Positions 31,814 through 44,728 of a DNA stretch of 64,000 bases are shown piece by piece; positions within the stretch are counted from its first letter, which is position 1, and each line of letters starts with the position of its first letter. Source of the DNA: Gnomoniopsis sp. IMI 355080 (lineage: Eukaryota; Ascomycota; Sordariomycetes; Diaporthales; Gnomoniaceae); contig JAPEVC010000110.1 in the NCBI GenBank assembly GCA_027946555.1, forward strand, positions 54,897 to 118,896. Reading direction: 5' to 3'. A program made the position numbers and the translations under genes. The notes beneath the pieces are model-generated. The model was not told where the DNA came from. It was given only the letters and a program-made list of their open reading frames with translations, and searched no databases.

Positions 31814-34774
31814 CTAGATGCCCGACTCATCCTGCAGGATCGGATGCTGGTCGTTGAACTTTCTCCAGTTGTCGCACACTCGCTGGGTCTCGTTCAACGC
31901 GGACGCGCCTCCAAGTGTATTAACAATGGTGCTTTGGCTTTCTAGATTCTGCATGGCAAGCCCTGTGGTGGTTTATACAATGGTCAGCACTATTTCATCA
32001 TGGATTTTTGCGGAAAGTAAAAGAATTTGTGCGGGTTAGGAAGGGAGAGATGTCTCACCGCCTGAAGAATGCCATGCGATGTGGCAGTGGATCAGCCAGG
32101 CGCCTGGATTGTCGGCGCGCATGGCGATGGCGATGTAGCCCTGTTCTGGAAGGAGGACGACGTCACGGCGTGGTGGATTGTCGAAGTTGAAGTAGGCAAA
32201 GCCTGTGAGGGGTCAGTATGTACGTTATGATGGGCACCGGGCAGACTTGAGTCTTAGGGAAGAACCGCTACTAGGCGCCTGGCCAAACAAATTGGATTTC
32301 TACTCACTCTCGTCGGGGTCAAATTGGCTTTGATTTTGGGCCAGCACGACAACATCGTGGCCATGCCAGTGTATAGGATGGGAGACTATAGTACATCGCT
32401 TGTATCAGTATTGGGGTTTGTGGGAAGCCCCCTGGTGTGGGCAGGTTGGACTTACTGGGAATCACTGTCACATCGCTCGGCGTGGGAGACATTGGGCTGG
32501 CTTCAAAGACCATGAATATGAATCCCGAATCATATGGCTCTGCAAGGTTCATACAAAAGTTAGCATCAGCTAGGAAGTAAACAGGTTTCTAAACACCTTC
32601 ATACCGTCAATCACATGAAAGTTCTTATCGAACTCCCCTTGAAAAGAAGTGTTTAGAATCGTCGGATTTTCAAAGTCAATCCAAAAGAAGTCTGGCGTAA
32701 ACTCCCAATGCTGATAACCGCCCGGCTCATATACAGAGTCATTTAGCCCGGCATTTTGGCGCCCAAGGGTAAAACGATCGCGTGTAATGTTGTTTGCGGG
32801 ACGATTGTCGATGACCCACGGGACGACGGGCTTTAGGTTCTTGGCGGGCTCGTCAAGGCAAGCGACGCTGTAGACAAAAGGCGTAGAGCTGGGAAGAGTG
32901 GTGTTGGTGATGTCTGGGGAGTCATAGGAGACGATAGCTGTCCTGACGTCAAAGAGAACGCAGTTGTCATCAAAGACTCCTGGCGTACCGCCGGTGGTCC
33001 CGTTGCATGTTCCGAGTGATTCTGCGAAACCGTTGCAGCGGGTTGCTGGATGTGTGCGGATCCAATAGTTTGCGGGCTCTTGATCTGCTTCGACGATGAT
33101 TGTATAACGTTGACCTAATGAATGTGTCAGAACTCCATTTGCCTGTAACAAGGCTTCACCGTTTTGGACATGATGCAAGGTGGGCTGTGCAAAACCAGGC
33201 GAAGACCAAGATGGATCTGGGGGCACTCACCAATTCCTATAGTGAGACTGGTCGTCGTAAACGGTTCGATCGCGACCAAGTCATTTGCAACGACCTTAAA
33301 GGGGTGATTGTCAATGCTGAAGATGAAAGTCGTGCCCGCGGAGCTGTTGACAAGCCGAAGGAGATGCTTCTTGCCAGGCGTGAACTTGGTGTTGAAATAA
33401 CTCCCCGTTCCTGTGGCCGGATCATGGCCAAGGCCGTTCACGACAATGCTGTCTGCGCGGGCGAAATTCGTTTGCGTCTTCTCAGCTTCATAGGCGATAA
33501 AGGACGTCTCATGAACATAATCTTGGATAAGAACCGGTCCCAGGTCTATGTCCCAGTCTTCACTGTTTGGTCCATGGATGATGAGCGGTCCGACCGCACC
33601 CTGAGATTTATGTAAGTCTTCAACTTGAAGCATTCGAAAGGATCTTCGACTTGAAAAGGAATAAAACTGCAAAAACAGTCATGAGTGAACCTACATCTGC
33701 GTACTGGAGGGCGTAATGACTGTGGTACCAAGTGTGTCCATATTGGAGAGCGCGCCATCGGTATGTGAAATGGTCTCCCTGAGCAATGGGACATTGAGTG
33801 ACACCATTCACACCATCCATCTGGTTTGTGTTGAGTTGCCTGATACCATGCCAGTGCACTGTGGTTCCGTTCTTGTCGTAGGTATTTTTCACATGAATCA
33901 CAAGCTCGTCTCCCCAACACGCCTCTATCAGAGGTGCTGGGAAGGAATTATTAAAGACTTTGCCTGTCGTTTTCTCGAACCCGTCGGCTGTGAGCTGCCG
34001 GTCCAGAGAATTTAGTCATGTCCACTTATAGTGTTCAACCGGAAAGTCATGAATATAATTGGTGATTGGGGACTTACTGTCACGTCGCCATCGAGCTCAA
34101 TCCAGTACTAAAGAGATATTGTTAGTATAGAGTCATAGCGACCATTGGAAACGCTTGCTAGGGTATTTACTTCTCGGACAATACCAGGCGGCGCATTAGC
34201 TGGATTCTCATCTACGTAGAATATGCTTAGCAGGAGGTTCGATGTTACTGTCAAGAATCTACTTGAACTCACAATCGGTATGAATGTTAATCTCATCGGG
34301 TTCGTCATCAGTGCAGTTACAGCGCTCCTTGATTTTGCTTTTCCTAGAGTTTCGAAGCCAGCAGTCGCGGGAATCCGCACTGTTGCATGGCTGCCACTCA
34401 GACAGAGTAGGATACTCGCAGAAGAACCCTGGTGAAGCACCATCAGGATGAAAACGCACGCCGGATGGTGAAGCTGAGGCAGCCGAGGAACTTGTAGTCG
34501 TCAAACTGGTATAGCCAGAGTAGGACACGGACCAGGGTGCGTCTGTTGGCTCCGCGGTGGTAACCAAGGTGTAAGTGGAAGGCAAAGAAGTACTGAATGG
34601 CGTGCCTGAACTTGACAGAGAGGATGATGATGTTGTATGATATGCAGTGGATGAATCAGGTGTGGAGCTGGTGCTTGTATGAGTATGAGAAGAGTGATCT
34701 TGCGATGTACAAGCCACTACTGGGCAAATGATGACTGTGAGACAGCATAAAGCGGCTAAGATGCGTTTGGCCAT
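31814..34774 (-). CDS. Secreted multicopper oxidase, ascomycete laccase type
   Basis: Ten exons on the minus strand (34774-34273, 34211-34171, 34107-34078, 33994-33695, 33600-33231, 33114-32605, 32539-32456, 32385-32308, 32202-32059, 31962-31814) give 735 residues; every junction restores conserved sequence. A signal peptide (about 1-21) is followed by 85 Ser/Thr-rich residues, a Cys-containing segment, then three cupredoxin domains. Copper ligands are complete: HWHG and WYHSH (domain 1), HPIHWHGHD and HCHIAWH (domain 3). The residue ten after the type 1 copper Cys is Leu. The chain ends in ESGI, like the DSGL/I/V C-terminal plug of ascomycete laccases. Likely reaction: one-electron oxidation of phenols with reduction of O2 to water, outside the cell. 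The Ser/Thr-rich N-terminus is unusual. Fet3-type ferroxidase is unlikely because no C-terminal membrane helix is present. Confidence 0.92.
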
Positions 34775-37034
34775 CTTGAACAATCTCAAAGTTTTAACAC
34801 TTGTATAGCTTGAGAGAGAGGAGTTCAAGAATCAAGGGGTTCATTTCCCCGAGTAGTTCGACTACGGCCCTGGGTCAAATCCAGAGTATAAATATTTCAG
34901 AGTCAGTCCAGCTGGAAGCCCTGATTTTGCCTGAAAGTTGGTACTGGAGATATTCAGCTCCATCATGCCACACACCGGGGCAAACTCCTTCCATGAGAGA
35001 GAGCAACGAGGCGATGTGACCTAATGGCGATCTCACCTCAGCCACAAGGCACCCAAGATTATCGCAATGATGTGGTCGGTGTTTGAAGTGTTCATGGCCT
35101 TGTGGGGCCAAGCTAGGTAGCTAGGTAACGTGTTCACGTCTTTCACAAAAAATTACATCTTGGTCACACGATATCCCTGGTGAGCCCACCATGTCTGTCG
35201 CAAGATGCCGAGACCCAGGCCACATATGACGGACATTAGCTTAAATTTAACATACCGAGAAAGCTTTGTTCCCATTCGCAACCAAGTAGCTGGGTCATAC
35301 GACGTCAGTGAGCTGTCGGATCAGCAAGGGGGACCTGTCCTGGAGGGAGGCTCGTAACTCAGTCAGACTGAATTTGCTTTCTTTGATTGGTAGATATGGA
35401 AATAGGATTAGACCTTTTCGGCCGCTGCTCCTCAGCCCATAAGCCCTACTACATGTTGCTCCCATACATCAGAGGTAAGGCTGATCATGAAGCCATGGAG
35501 AGTCAATGCGAGTGCCTACGAAGAAATGCGTTCTCCTGAGAGCCCGAGAGAAATCCGGACTCTTCCAGAACGGTTTTCGAAAACTGGTGGCTGTCTAGCA
35601 CAGATTCCGGCAGTGGTACGCTTCTCCTAGTCCGCCTATAAACCTTGGTGGTTTGTGTGTTCAACAAGGATAGCCCTGCCTGTCAAAGGCTGTGATCTAC
35701 ATGACTGCAACTTTATCGTCAGCCGCCTAAGGTACACACTACCATGGAACAGGCTTGTTGATCGTGTACATTGACCCGTCGGGTGTCGTCGAGACACATG
35801 GTCCTTGCAGGTGTAATAATCGCACTTGATGCACTAGCGCAGGCAGTGAGTCTAGGGCAAATCACGGGGTCAGCTGAGGCTGATTTTAATATCTTGGCAT
35901 GAAACAAGGAAGCATACCTCTAGCACACTGGATAGGGCTGGTATTGGGTAGCAGCCCGTTGGACATGGTAGCCTTACTCGAGGCCCGAAGCGCTGGTAGC
36001 GCCTACAAGGACAACAACATGGCTCCTCTTGGCGATGGAGAACCGGGATTGACCACGCCGGCAATTGCTTCACGACCGCGAAAACAATCCTGGAGATGAC
36101 AACGCACTTTGTGGCCTACCAGATTTCCCACCAAGAACCATATCTCCAGCAGTCAGAGTTAGCTCCGCGCTAAACATCGCATATCAGCCACCTTGAAGCC
36201 ATTTGAGTGCCTTGGAACGAGGATGTGACGACATAAAGGAGGCACCTAGGTAGGGCTACCTATCATGGAGATACACGAGGCTATCGAGGCAGTTGAAATC
36301 TTTGGAACGAGTGCTGCACCTAAACACTTCAAGACTCATAGGGAAGGAGACTACCTATCCAGGTAGGTATATTCACTTATTGCCGGCGGTGAATCTTCAT
36401 AGAACCATGGCACTTCAATGCGATACCTAATCAAAACTACGATACCATCATGTTTAAGATTATCATTTCCATTTTCCTTACTAATAGGATCATGAAAACT
36501 GCTCAGGTGATCTATTTACCATGCCCTGCCGTAGGTATGCTTGCACGAGGACCCAGCCTCCCACAAGCGGATAATATATTCCTCAGAATTTTGAGATAGA
36601 TCGAATGATTCGATTTCTTTGTATCTTTGGGCCTCAAGGCGGACACCTTATCTTAGCAGATTTTAACTATTAGAATGCCTGGTTATACGATGCTATCTGT
36701 TTGAGTATTGTTAGGTCGCTGATAGATCCCTTGGCAGAGTATCCACGCTGCCTTACGTTGCTGGACTGGACTAGTCGTCATATAAAGTTGCACAAGGCCT
36801 CATTGCTCGTCACCTGCGCAGGCAATATTGTACGGCTAAGACTGTACATGAATGATGTTTCCTTTGATGTAGTCACTGGTAATTCATGGCAAAACTAGCT
36901 ACAAGTATGTCTTCGACGAATTGAAGGCTCCATGAGGACTTCTTGCAAAAGAAAACCTCAGTGTCAACGTTCCTTGCTCCAATGCACCCCTAAGATTTGG
37001 AGGAGGGGTTGTCGTTGATGCCCATTTGACAGGT
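34775..37034. other. 2.2-kb spacer without a recognisable gene
   Basis: The right part of this stretch is AT-rich with stops in all frames; only fragments below 80 codons occur. It contains the laccase promoter (a TATA-like tataaat at about 34888) and several TAGGTAG/CTACCTA motifs (35112-35127, 36244-36262, 36351-36370). No transposon ends, tRNA or long repeat was recognised. Confidence 0.5.
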
Positions 37035-38379
37035 CTACACGTAAGAGACAGTGACTGTGCTACCAGAGACGGAGACGCTAGTCAAAACGTCGCCATTCTG
37101 CTCGATATCGATGATGGTCGCTCCAGCGGGAGTGACAGTACCGGATCCTGCCGTCATGTACGTCAATGCATATTCTTCTATGATATGTTTTGCTTGTATC
37201 ATGTGAGAACATGTGGAGAGAAGCCTCGCATTACGTACCGGTGGTGGCAGAAGCACCAGTGAAAGTGACGGTGCCAAAGTCTGCAAAGGGAACGAGGGAG
37301 TTTCCGGACGAGAAGTCCTCCACAATCCACTCAGCATTGAGTTCCTGGAGCGCCTTGCTCTGCGAAGTGAAGGTGTGCGTGACCGTCGTCCCCTTGTAAG
37401 GTTTTGATTAGCCTAGAGTCTATCTGAAATGACGCATAGGAGAGATCATGCTCACCTTAGAGACGTTCTGGACCGTTGCTGTGCCAGCAGTGGTCGAGGT
37501 AGCGGTTACCGTGACTATTGAATGTTAGTTTACTTCTCTGAGAATGCGACGTAACACTTTCCGCCGTGTTCTTCTAGGCGTCGAACCGGGGGCTGATAAT
37601 CACATAGTCGCTTACCCTTGATAGTGTCTCCAGCGGAGATAGTAATACCAGAGAAATCGTAGGCGTAGTCAGGATACCACTCGTCTGCAACAATCTGCGT
37701 TAGCCATGCTCGAGTATTACCACTACATCTTATGACCATAGGGGGTTTTCAGGCCTCTTCTGCCCCGAAGGTGTGATCGTCCCTGATTGAGAGCTTCGAA
37801 ACGATACGTGGAAGCACAGCAAACTGAGCGGGATTCGAAGATTCTATGAGACAAGAAGATGCGGGCTGCAACAACCACTTACACCAAGCGTCGAAGCCAA
37901 TGGACGATCCCTCAACATAGAAGTCGACACCGGTTTGCAGAATAGAGTTCGAGGCCGTGTCTCCGTCAATTCCAACCCACGCGGATGCGGCATACTACTT
38001 ATAGAGTCAGCCAAACTGATTATGGTATATATTACATCTAAGATGCGAACGAGTGGGAATCCGGACTTACCTCAGTCCTGCTCGAACCCCCCGAAGGAGT
38101 GGATGGCGTTGGGACGACAAAGGTACCAGTGACGGACTTGTATCCGCTGCCGATCAAGACAGCACCAGCCCAGTTGGACGAATACTCGACATGAGCGGTC
38201 TCGTTGTAAGATTCAGGCCCGGAAATCTCAACTCCCTCGCTGTTGGTGGCAGGGAGACGAGGAGTTCCCGAGCGTCTGGCAAGTTTCTCTGCGTTGCGCT
38301 CACGACGCTGCTGGGTAAGACGAGCACCGAAGACTGCGTTCACGCCGAAAACGACCGAGGCAAAAGCTGACAGCTTCAT
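37035..38379 (-). CDS. Secreted acid protease, eqolisin (glutamic peptidase G1)
   Basis: Six exons on the minus strand (38379-38071, 37994-37883, 37684-37616, 37514-37456, 37392-37239, 37147-37035) give 271 residues. A signal peptide (about 1-19) and a basic propeptide with a KLARR site precede the mature domain, which starts near EYSSNWAGAVLIGSGY. Family motifs are SAWVGIDGD, ILQTG (catalytic Gln, about residue 123), AWYEWYPDYAYDFSGI and NAEWIVEDF (catalytic Glu, about 208), with the final strand SGSTVTVSYV. G1 peptidases such as scytalidoglutamic peptidase cleave proteins at low pH and are insensitive to pepstatin. Intron 2 is long (198 bp); intron 4 ends in AAG rather than CAG or TAG. Catalytic-residue assignment is by recall of family motifs. 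Confidence 0.92.
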
Positions 38380-41117
38380 GTTTGCAAAGAAGGCTGGTTA
38401 CAGGTGGTTACAAGTTCAAGAGAGGACAGAAGAGGTGTGATAGCAAATGCTGACTCAAGGGCTCGCTGGATATGAATTGCTCTGTATGAATTGTAGACAG
38501 GATTTGGGTCATCTCTTATACTTGTTCAACTTGCGACTTGTGACTCTGCATACTTAGGTATAGCACTCTGATAACCTCATATTCAAGGTGGCAAGACGAC
38601 ATTGTTTGGTTCCGCAGCACTCTCAATATTCAAGTCCACCCATGACATGACGCGATGCAGGGTGCCAATGATTAGGCTAAAGACTGGAGAGTCTAGATAC
38701 ACTCACTCAATACCTTGCCATCGTGTTCGTTAGGTAAAGCAGCTACTACATAAAGATACGACCTTCCCAAAAGGAAGAGGAGATAGGTACGAACTGTCTA
38801 GCTTGATATCCGCGCAGCTGATATTGAGCACAACAACATGTTAATCCACCAACCTTCATCTTAAGCTTAAATGTTCGCATGTGGGCACACAAATGGGACA
38901 ATCCGACTTGTAGCTTTATGGGAGAGATAAGGCAGCAACGGTTGATGCAATGCGACGCTGCAATGCGATGCGATGGGCTCTAGAAGGCTCGCGAGGGCAA
39001 ATCACGCGAGCACCCCTGAGTGCCATAGCCAATGTCATTGAGGCGGGAATGTAGAAGAGTTGGCCTGTCTCGGCAGGGATCCCCAATGCGTGCTTGAGGT
39101 AGTTCTTGCAGAACCTGGCCATAAAGCAGATCTGTAATGGTTCGTGGTCGGGCGTTATGGCTGCAAATGGTTCGCCAGCGCCGGATCCGATGTCGCCAGA
39201 AAAGATGATATATTCGTTATCAAGCGCGTGATAAGTCGGTCTCGCGAAAGCTGAGTCCAGACTGCGAGTGGTATGATCAGTGAATGGAGACATTGTGCAT
39301 GCCATGGTTGCATCGTTGGCGTTGCATGTATTCATGGCGAATAGTGACGCTGCGCCAAGAGCGACGACGCGTGGCGACGTTCCCGCGGGCGCAATGCCAA
39401 GGTTGATCATAGAGGCAGTAGCCGTAGTTCGTCTGATGCCCAGAGACGTCAGAAAGCTTAGGTGCTATCAACCAGAGTTGTGTCTCCAGAATCCAAGGAT
39501 CGGCTAAGCTCAGAGTGTCCCACACTCCTGTGTGTCTTGTGTCATTATCCAAAAACAATAAGGCTGTCTCCTTCTTTTCACGGAACGCGGCTCCACTCAT
39601 TTGGTCGAGGTAGATTTCAGGTGGACATGTAGTGTGTTACTAGAAAGGACTTAGGACAAGGGAGTTTTGTAAGCGAATGAGACCAGGGCCCCGGGGTATG
39701 GCCAATAGTACGTTTCCATGAGATAATATTATCAGCCTGCAAACTATATTCCAAGATAATCAAGACTCAAAATCCAAACATCTGCATCACGAACTGAAAG
39801 TGCATAAAGGCGAGTACGAGTCAAGGCATTGTGATTGTGTGGTCGAGCGGGCATGATGCCGAAGTTGGCACTGGCGTTGAGCACAGGGCGCGTAGGCGGC
39901 AGGTTTACGGTGCTTTTATATGCCAATAGTGGGCATGTTGTCTGGAGGACCTGCTGCTTTTGCCATTACGTGCTCTGATGTGACTCGAACGTAAGAACAG
40001 GTCGACGAGTATTTACGAGAAGTCGGGAACCGCGGAGACTCTACGGCGGTGGGCAATGGTTCAAGTCACCTACTCAGGCCTTTTGGGCGAACGATGATGA
40101 TCTGTTGCAAGATACTTTGGAAGGTTCCTCGACTTTCAGGATGGACTACCTAGGTATATGGAAGAAAAGGCATAGTCGGTTATATGAGCATCGCCAGACC
40201 GACGGGGTAAGAAAACAAGTGGCACTCGCTCGACTACAAGGTAGTGCTAAGATCAGTTCACATTCGCTCTTGTTACTCGTATTTAAGAGTCAGGGAGATG
40301 CTGACTGTGGTTCAAAGACTTTTGAACGACCGAAACCTTTCTTCATTATACCAAAGCACGAACCGCTCGCTGACTGCCCGGTACCACTGATCAGCTTTAC
40401 AGAAGCGAGACGCCTTGGTCTATTTCTTGGAACATATCGTGCCCAATACACCACATGCATATGCCTAAGGTTTATACGGGTGTGAGCGCGTTTGAAACCT
40501 AGGCATCTATGTCTTCGTCATGTGGACTGGCCGGTTCAGCACAACTTTGGGAAGAAGGGGGGGGGATAGGAGATCTAGAGTAAGTACACTTTGTTTTGAG
40601 GTTGCGTCTTAATGGGACTCTTGTTCGTTTCAAAGCGCGTGCATTTACCCTATACTTGACTTTTCCAGTCACCAATTAAGAACTTACAAGTGAATTGTGC
40701 TATTATAAATGTGCTTCTTGACGCAATACCAGAATTGCAGCAGAGGCTCTGAAGATCGCAAATGTTGCACCGGGCCTGAACTGAATACTCCATTGTCTCC
40801 ATAGTAACTTTCTGCATGAGCCATTGGATGTGAGCAGGTAGTGGGCTTAAAAAAAGGGCTGTCACTTGGCAGAAAGCCATCAAATTTCGCAAGGTGTATT
40901 GAGAAGAGAAAGAAACAATAGCAGAACAAGTCTAGCACAGCCGTAGAGCCGGCTCCAAAATGCCGATGCCGGCGCCGCGACCCGTGCCGGATTCGCTTGA
41001 TTTCAGTGGACCTCGGCTTCTGCTATACCCTGAACAACTCCAAGCCCGAGTGTGCCACGACTTTGAGACCTTTCCGGCTCCGACAATACGCAATTCACTG
41101 TTGACGACATTGGTCGT
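38380..41117. other. 2.7-kb spacer with one doubtful open frame
   Basis: Mostly noncoding in appearance. It holds the eqolisin promoter, a possible minus-strand gene around 38916-39410 (listed separately), a CTACCTAGGTAT motif (40146-40157) and a short poly-G run near 40556-40566. Nothing else could be supported. Confidence 0.5.
38916..39410 (-). CDS. Hypothetical open frame of 164 codons
   Basis: It begins MINLGIAPAGTSPRVVALG at an ATG and runs 164 codons to TAA. It is locally more GC-rich than the flanks and has third-position C/G preference, which favours coding. No domain, signal peptide or membrane helix is recognised. An overlapping frame to 39600 (MSGAAFREKKETALLFLDN) could be an upstream exon. 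It could equally be chance. Confidence 0.25.
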   Translation of the reverse strand: MINLGIAPAGTSPRVVALGAASLFAMNTCNANDATMACTMSPFTDHTTRSLDSAFARPTYHALDNEYIIFSGDIGSGAGEPFAAITPDHEPLQICFMARFCKNYLKHALGIPAETGQLFYIPASMTLAMALRGARVICPREPSRAHRIALQRRIASTVAALSLP

Positions 41118-42695
41118 ATGCCAAAAATGACGACAAAAGGCACAAGCCATGCTCTGAGAATATCAAACAGGATCTCAATATGTCGAGCACTGGGACAGAG
41201 ACAGATCAGGTCCGGATTCCTGAGGCAATCCTCGACTGCCACCGGATTGCTTCCTCTAGAGGGGATCCGGGTTCTTGACATGACGCGAGTTCTGGCCGGT
41301 GTAAGTCAACAACCTTATGTTCATTTGGATTGCATTTGATTGACACAATTCAGCCTTATTGCACTCAAATACTAGGCGATCTCGGGTAAGTATTATTTGA
41401 CTTAGTTGTACGACTGTGGGACCTTGACCGAACAGGCCCTGACACCTATGCAGTGCTGAGGTCATCAAGATCGAGCACCCCGTCCGTGGCGATGACACCC
41501 GCGCCTGGGGTCCACCGTACGCCAACTACAAACCAGGCTCAAAACGTGAAGGCCCGGGAGAATCGGCGTACTTTCTAGGTGTGAGCGCGTGAAGTCCGAG
41601 ACGTGATGAACAACAGCCAGCTGATGATATCAGGTGAACCGGAACAAGAAGTCTCTAGCTCTGTCCTTCCAAGACCCTGCGGGTGTCGACATCTTGCACA
41701 AATTGGCTGAAAAGTGTGACATACTCGTTGAAAATTATATTCCTGGGGCTTTGAGGAAGTATGAAATGGATTTTGAAACAATTCACAAGATCAATCCAGG
41801 ACTCATCTATGCTTCGATCACTGGTTATGGACAGCATGGCCCGTACTCGCAGCGAGCAGGTTACGATGTCATGGTCGAGGCCGAATTTGGGTTGATGCAC
41901 ATCACTGGCACCAGAGATGGGCCTCCGGTGAAAGTCGGCGTGGCGGTGACCGACCTCACAACGGGCCTGTACACAAGCAACAGCATCATGGCGGCTCTGC
42001 TAGCCCGGCACAAAACTGGCAAGGGTCAGCATCTGGATGTGGCTCTCAGCGATTGTCAGACGGCCACTTTGGCAAACATTGCCAGTAGTTGTCTCATCAG
42101 CGGGAAGAAAGACACCGGCAGATGGGGTACTGCTCATCGTGAGTTTCGCATCCTTGTCCATTCCACTCCCGTCGCTGACGCCCAAGCAGCCTCAATCGTC
42201 CCTTATAAAGCGTTCAAGACAAAAGACGGTGATATTCTGTTTGGTGGAGGTAACGATAGGCTCTTTGGCCTCCTTTGCGATGGGCTGGGAAAGCCTGAAT
42301 GGAAAAATGACGCTAAATTCAAGGTCAACTCCCAACGCGTGGCGAACAGGGATGAGCTAGAGTCGGAGATAGAGAAGATCTCGACGCAAAAGACGACAGA
42401 AGAATGGTTGGGCATATTTGAGGGCAGCGGAATGCCGTATGCCGCCGTGAATGATGTCCAGGGGACACTCAATCATGAGCACACTCTGGCACGAAACATG
42501 GTGATTGAGGTGGAGCATGAAGAGTGCGGGCCGATGAAGCTGGTCAACACCCCAATGAAGTTCTCAGAGAGTCAGCCGGGATTTAGAAGTCCTCCGCCCA
42601 GTTTAGGCCAGCATACGGATGAGGTTTTGAGAGAGCAATTGGGGTTTGACGAGGCCGAGATCCTGAGATTGAAGGAGAAAGGCGTAGTGCGGTAG
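41118..42695 (+). CDS. Class III (CaiB/BaiF) CoA-transferase, succinyl-CoA:glutarate type
   Basis: Five exons (41118-41300, 41354-41385, 41454-41580, 41634-42138, 42190-42695) give 450 residues, the family's usual length. The first 45 residues are Arg/Ser-rich without acidic residues, a likely mitochondrial presequence. The fold signature is GIRVLDMTRVLAGPYCTQIL across intron 1, then GAEVIKIEHPVRGDDTR, YFLGVNRNKKSLAL, CDILVENYIPGALRKY, ASITGYGQHGPYSQRAGYD (catalytic Asp region), LDVALSDCQTA and GGGNDRLF. Class III enzymes swap CoA between carboxylates through a covalent aspartyl intermediate. The closest family by overall motif pattern is SUGCT, which acts on glutarate, but substrate is inferred. 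The last intron (51 bp) is a multiple of three with no stop. Confidence 0.92.
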
Positions 42696-43147
42696 AGGGT
42701 CCTTCGGGTTAGAGTAAGCCAATGAGCCTAGAAAAGGTAGAATTGAATGATATTTAGGCCTCATGCAGAATCATGTGTTCATGAAACAATTGCGGAAGAT
42801 CTTGGGAAGACGTCTGAGAGGTCTACTGCCTCGCGTGTTTGACATCACGTGATTTGCACGTGTGCCAGTCGTCTCAACCTCCGTTTTAAGAGTCAAGCAA
42901 CCTTGAAGCCTCGAATGTTCATCCCGACAATATTTTAGACAATTCCCGAACAACGCCACTCAAATTGGACATCAAATGTCACACTATCTTCTCATTGATA
43001 CGCTGTTATCGCTTCCCATGCCAGTCACTAATTTAATTGGCCCCTTCAAGCTACTGTTCATCCTGAGTTCTGACCAGAACGCCCAGACGCGCTGCAGATA
43101 ACAATTTGGTCTATAGAGCACTCCCTCCACGACGCTGGGTTCTCAAT
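42696..43147. other. Spacer and promoter of the PHD-finger gene
   Basis: About 450 bp; no gene or repeat seen. Confidence 0.5.
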
Positions 43148-44728
43148 ATGTCGGAGACAAATTCAGCCATTGATGCTTCACCGCAACCAGACAAAGAATC
43201 CCAAGGCGATGGCACGGGCACAGGTCCAGGCACGACCAGCACATCAATGACGGCCCAGCCAGCAATCTCAACGGCAGGCAGCTCCACGGCGGCTGGCACA
43301 GCATCTACTCCTGTTGGCAGTGGTAACAGATCAGTCGCTTCGCCCAGCTCAAGTCGAGCAGCCTACGTCCCACAATTCTCGGCCGCCACGCAGCTGATTC
43401 TCAAGCGTATGAGAGGCGAGACCGGCGGGCTGGCTTCTGCCCTGGCATCCGCCATCGCACCAGGCGCACCGAGGCCCAGCTTTACCCCCGAGAATTACGA
43501 GAGCGCCAGGAAACAGATTGTTGCAAACCTCAGCAGCGGCAAAGACTCAACGACCGTGCCAACTTCTTCCTCGTCCTCGCCAAGTACAACACCGGCTACC
43601 TTGACGCTACCAGTATCTTCAGCATCGAAAATACCCAAAGAATCAAGCCTAGCTCTTACAAGTCAGAAACGTAAGCGTGACAGACACGACGATAGTGACG
43701 TCTCCTCGCCTGCTGAAGCATCAGACTATGGCGAGGGTATCAAGAAGAAGACTTTCCGGGCCTCGGCTTCCAATACGCCCACGACTACCAAATCGGGCCG
43801 CCATATTCTCAAACCGGACACATATGACCCTGCCGCAGAGGACAATATGAAAAAGCGCAACCAGCTCGGAAAGCGGACGACGGAACAGGCGCTTTGCAAA
43901 AAGTGCACTCGCATGCACAGTCCCGCGACAAACCAGATGGTTTTCTGTGATGGTTGCAATGACCCTTGGCATCAGCGCTGTCACGATCCATGGATTGAGG
44001 ATGAGGTAGTCAAAAACCCAGCTGTGAGCTGGTATTGCGCTGTATGTGCAGCAAAGAGGGAGCGGTTGCAGCCGAAGAAGAAGGTTATCGTCCAGCCTCA
44101 GCAACCGACACTGGGCCCCTGGCCAGATAAAGGACCCCGAGAAGTATTTTCCACCGCAGTACGGCTACCTAATGGTCTTTGGTGACTGACTTGTGCGAAA
44201 CAGAAACGAGCCTATCTCGCCAGCCTGCCTCAAACCGAGCTTGTAAAACTCCTCGTCCATGCTACGGAAATGCATCCAGACCTACCCATCTTCCCAGTCC
44301 AATCGACGCCCAAGAAAGCGACAGGAGTCACAATGCCCCGAGGCCTTTTCGCCGGTACATCGACAGACGGCCTCTTCAGCCGAAGCGAGGCGAATCCAAC
44401 AGCACCTATGAATTTCGTTCGCAAGATTCCCGCAAACGCGAAGAAGTCTACCCTGGCGAAAGCACGCTCTGGTCCGGGTAGCTTGCAGAGTAAGGCCGCC
44501 GCTCAAGCGCAAAGTAGTCGTTCCACTGGACATCAGCTCCTGCCCGAGGAGGAGGATGCATCGTTTACGAAGCTATGGCCGAAACCCGGGATGGGCATGT
44601 ACAGCCGCTTGACTCTTGATGAGGATGATGATAGTCAACTGGTGGATGGCAATGACTACGATGCTTTCAGCGTGATTGTATTCGATGAGAGGGGGAAGAA
44701 AATCGAAGAGAATGGAGTCAAAGTTTAA
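43148..44728 (+). CDS. PHD-finger nuclear protein
   Basis: Two exons (43148-44158, 44204-44728; 45-bp intron GTACGG...ACAG) give 511 residues. The first 230 residues are Ser/Thr/Pro/Ala-rich and disordered, with a basic run (QKRKRDRHDD). A single C4HC3 PHD zinc finger lies at about 256-305: LCKKCTRMHSP, VFCDGCNDPWHQRCHDPW and WYCAVCAAKR. PHD fingers read histone H3 tails, usually K4 methylation. After the intron KRAYLASLPQTELVKLLVHA forms a helical segment that is followed by HPDLPIFP and an acidic C-terminus. No SET, bromo- or other catalytic domain is present, so it is probably a chromatin adaptor. The specific orthologue is not recognised. Confidence 0.85.

Noticed and set aside
40040..40085. 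B-box-like GGTTCAAGTCACC suggesting a second tRNA-like element
   Set aside because: No A box or acceptor-stem pairing at the right distance.
40105..40485. 126-codon plus-strand frame in the eqolisin/CoA-transferase spacer
   Set aside because: Begins with TTG, has no homology feature and no plausible splice partners.
31814..42695. Secondary-metabolite cluster around the laccase and CoA-transferase
   Set aside because: No polyketide synthase, NRPS, terpene synthase, P450 or pathway regulator in the window; a laccase alone is not a cluster.
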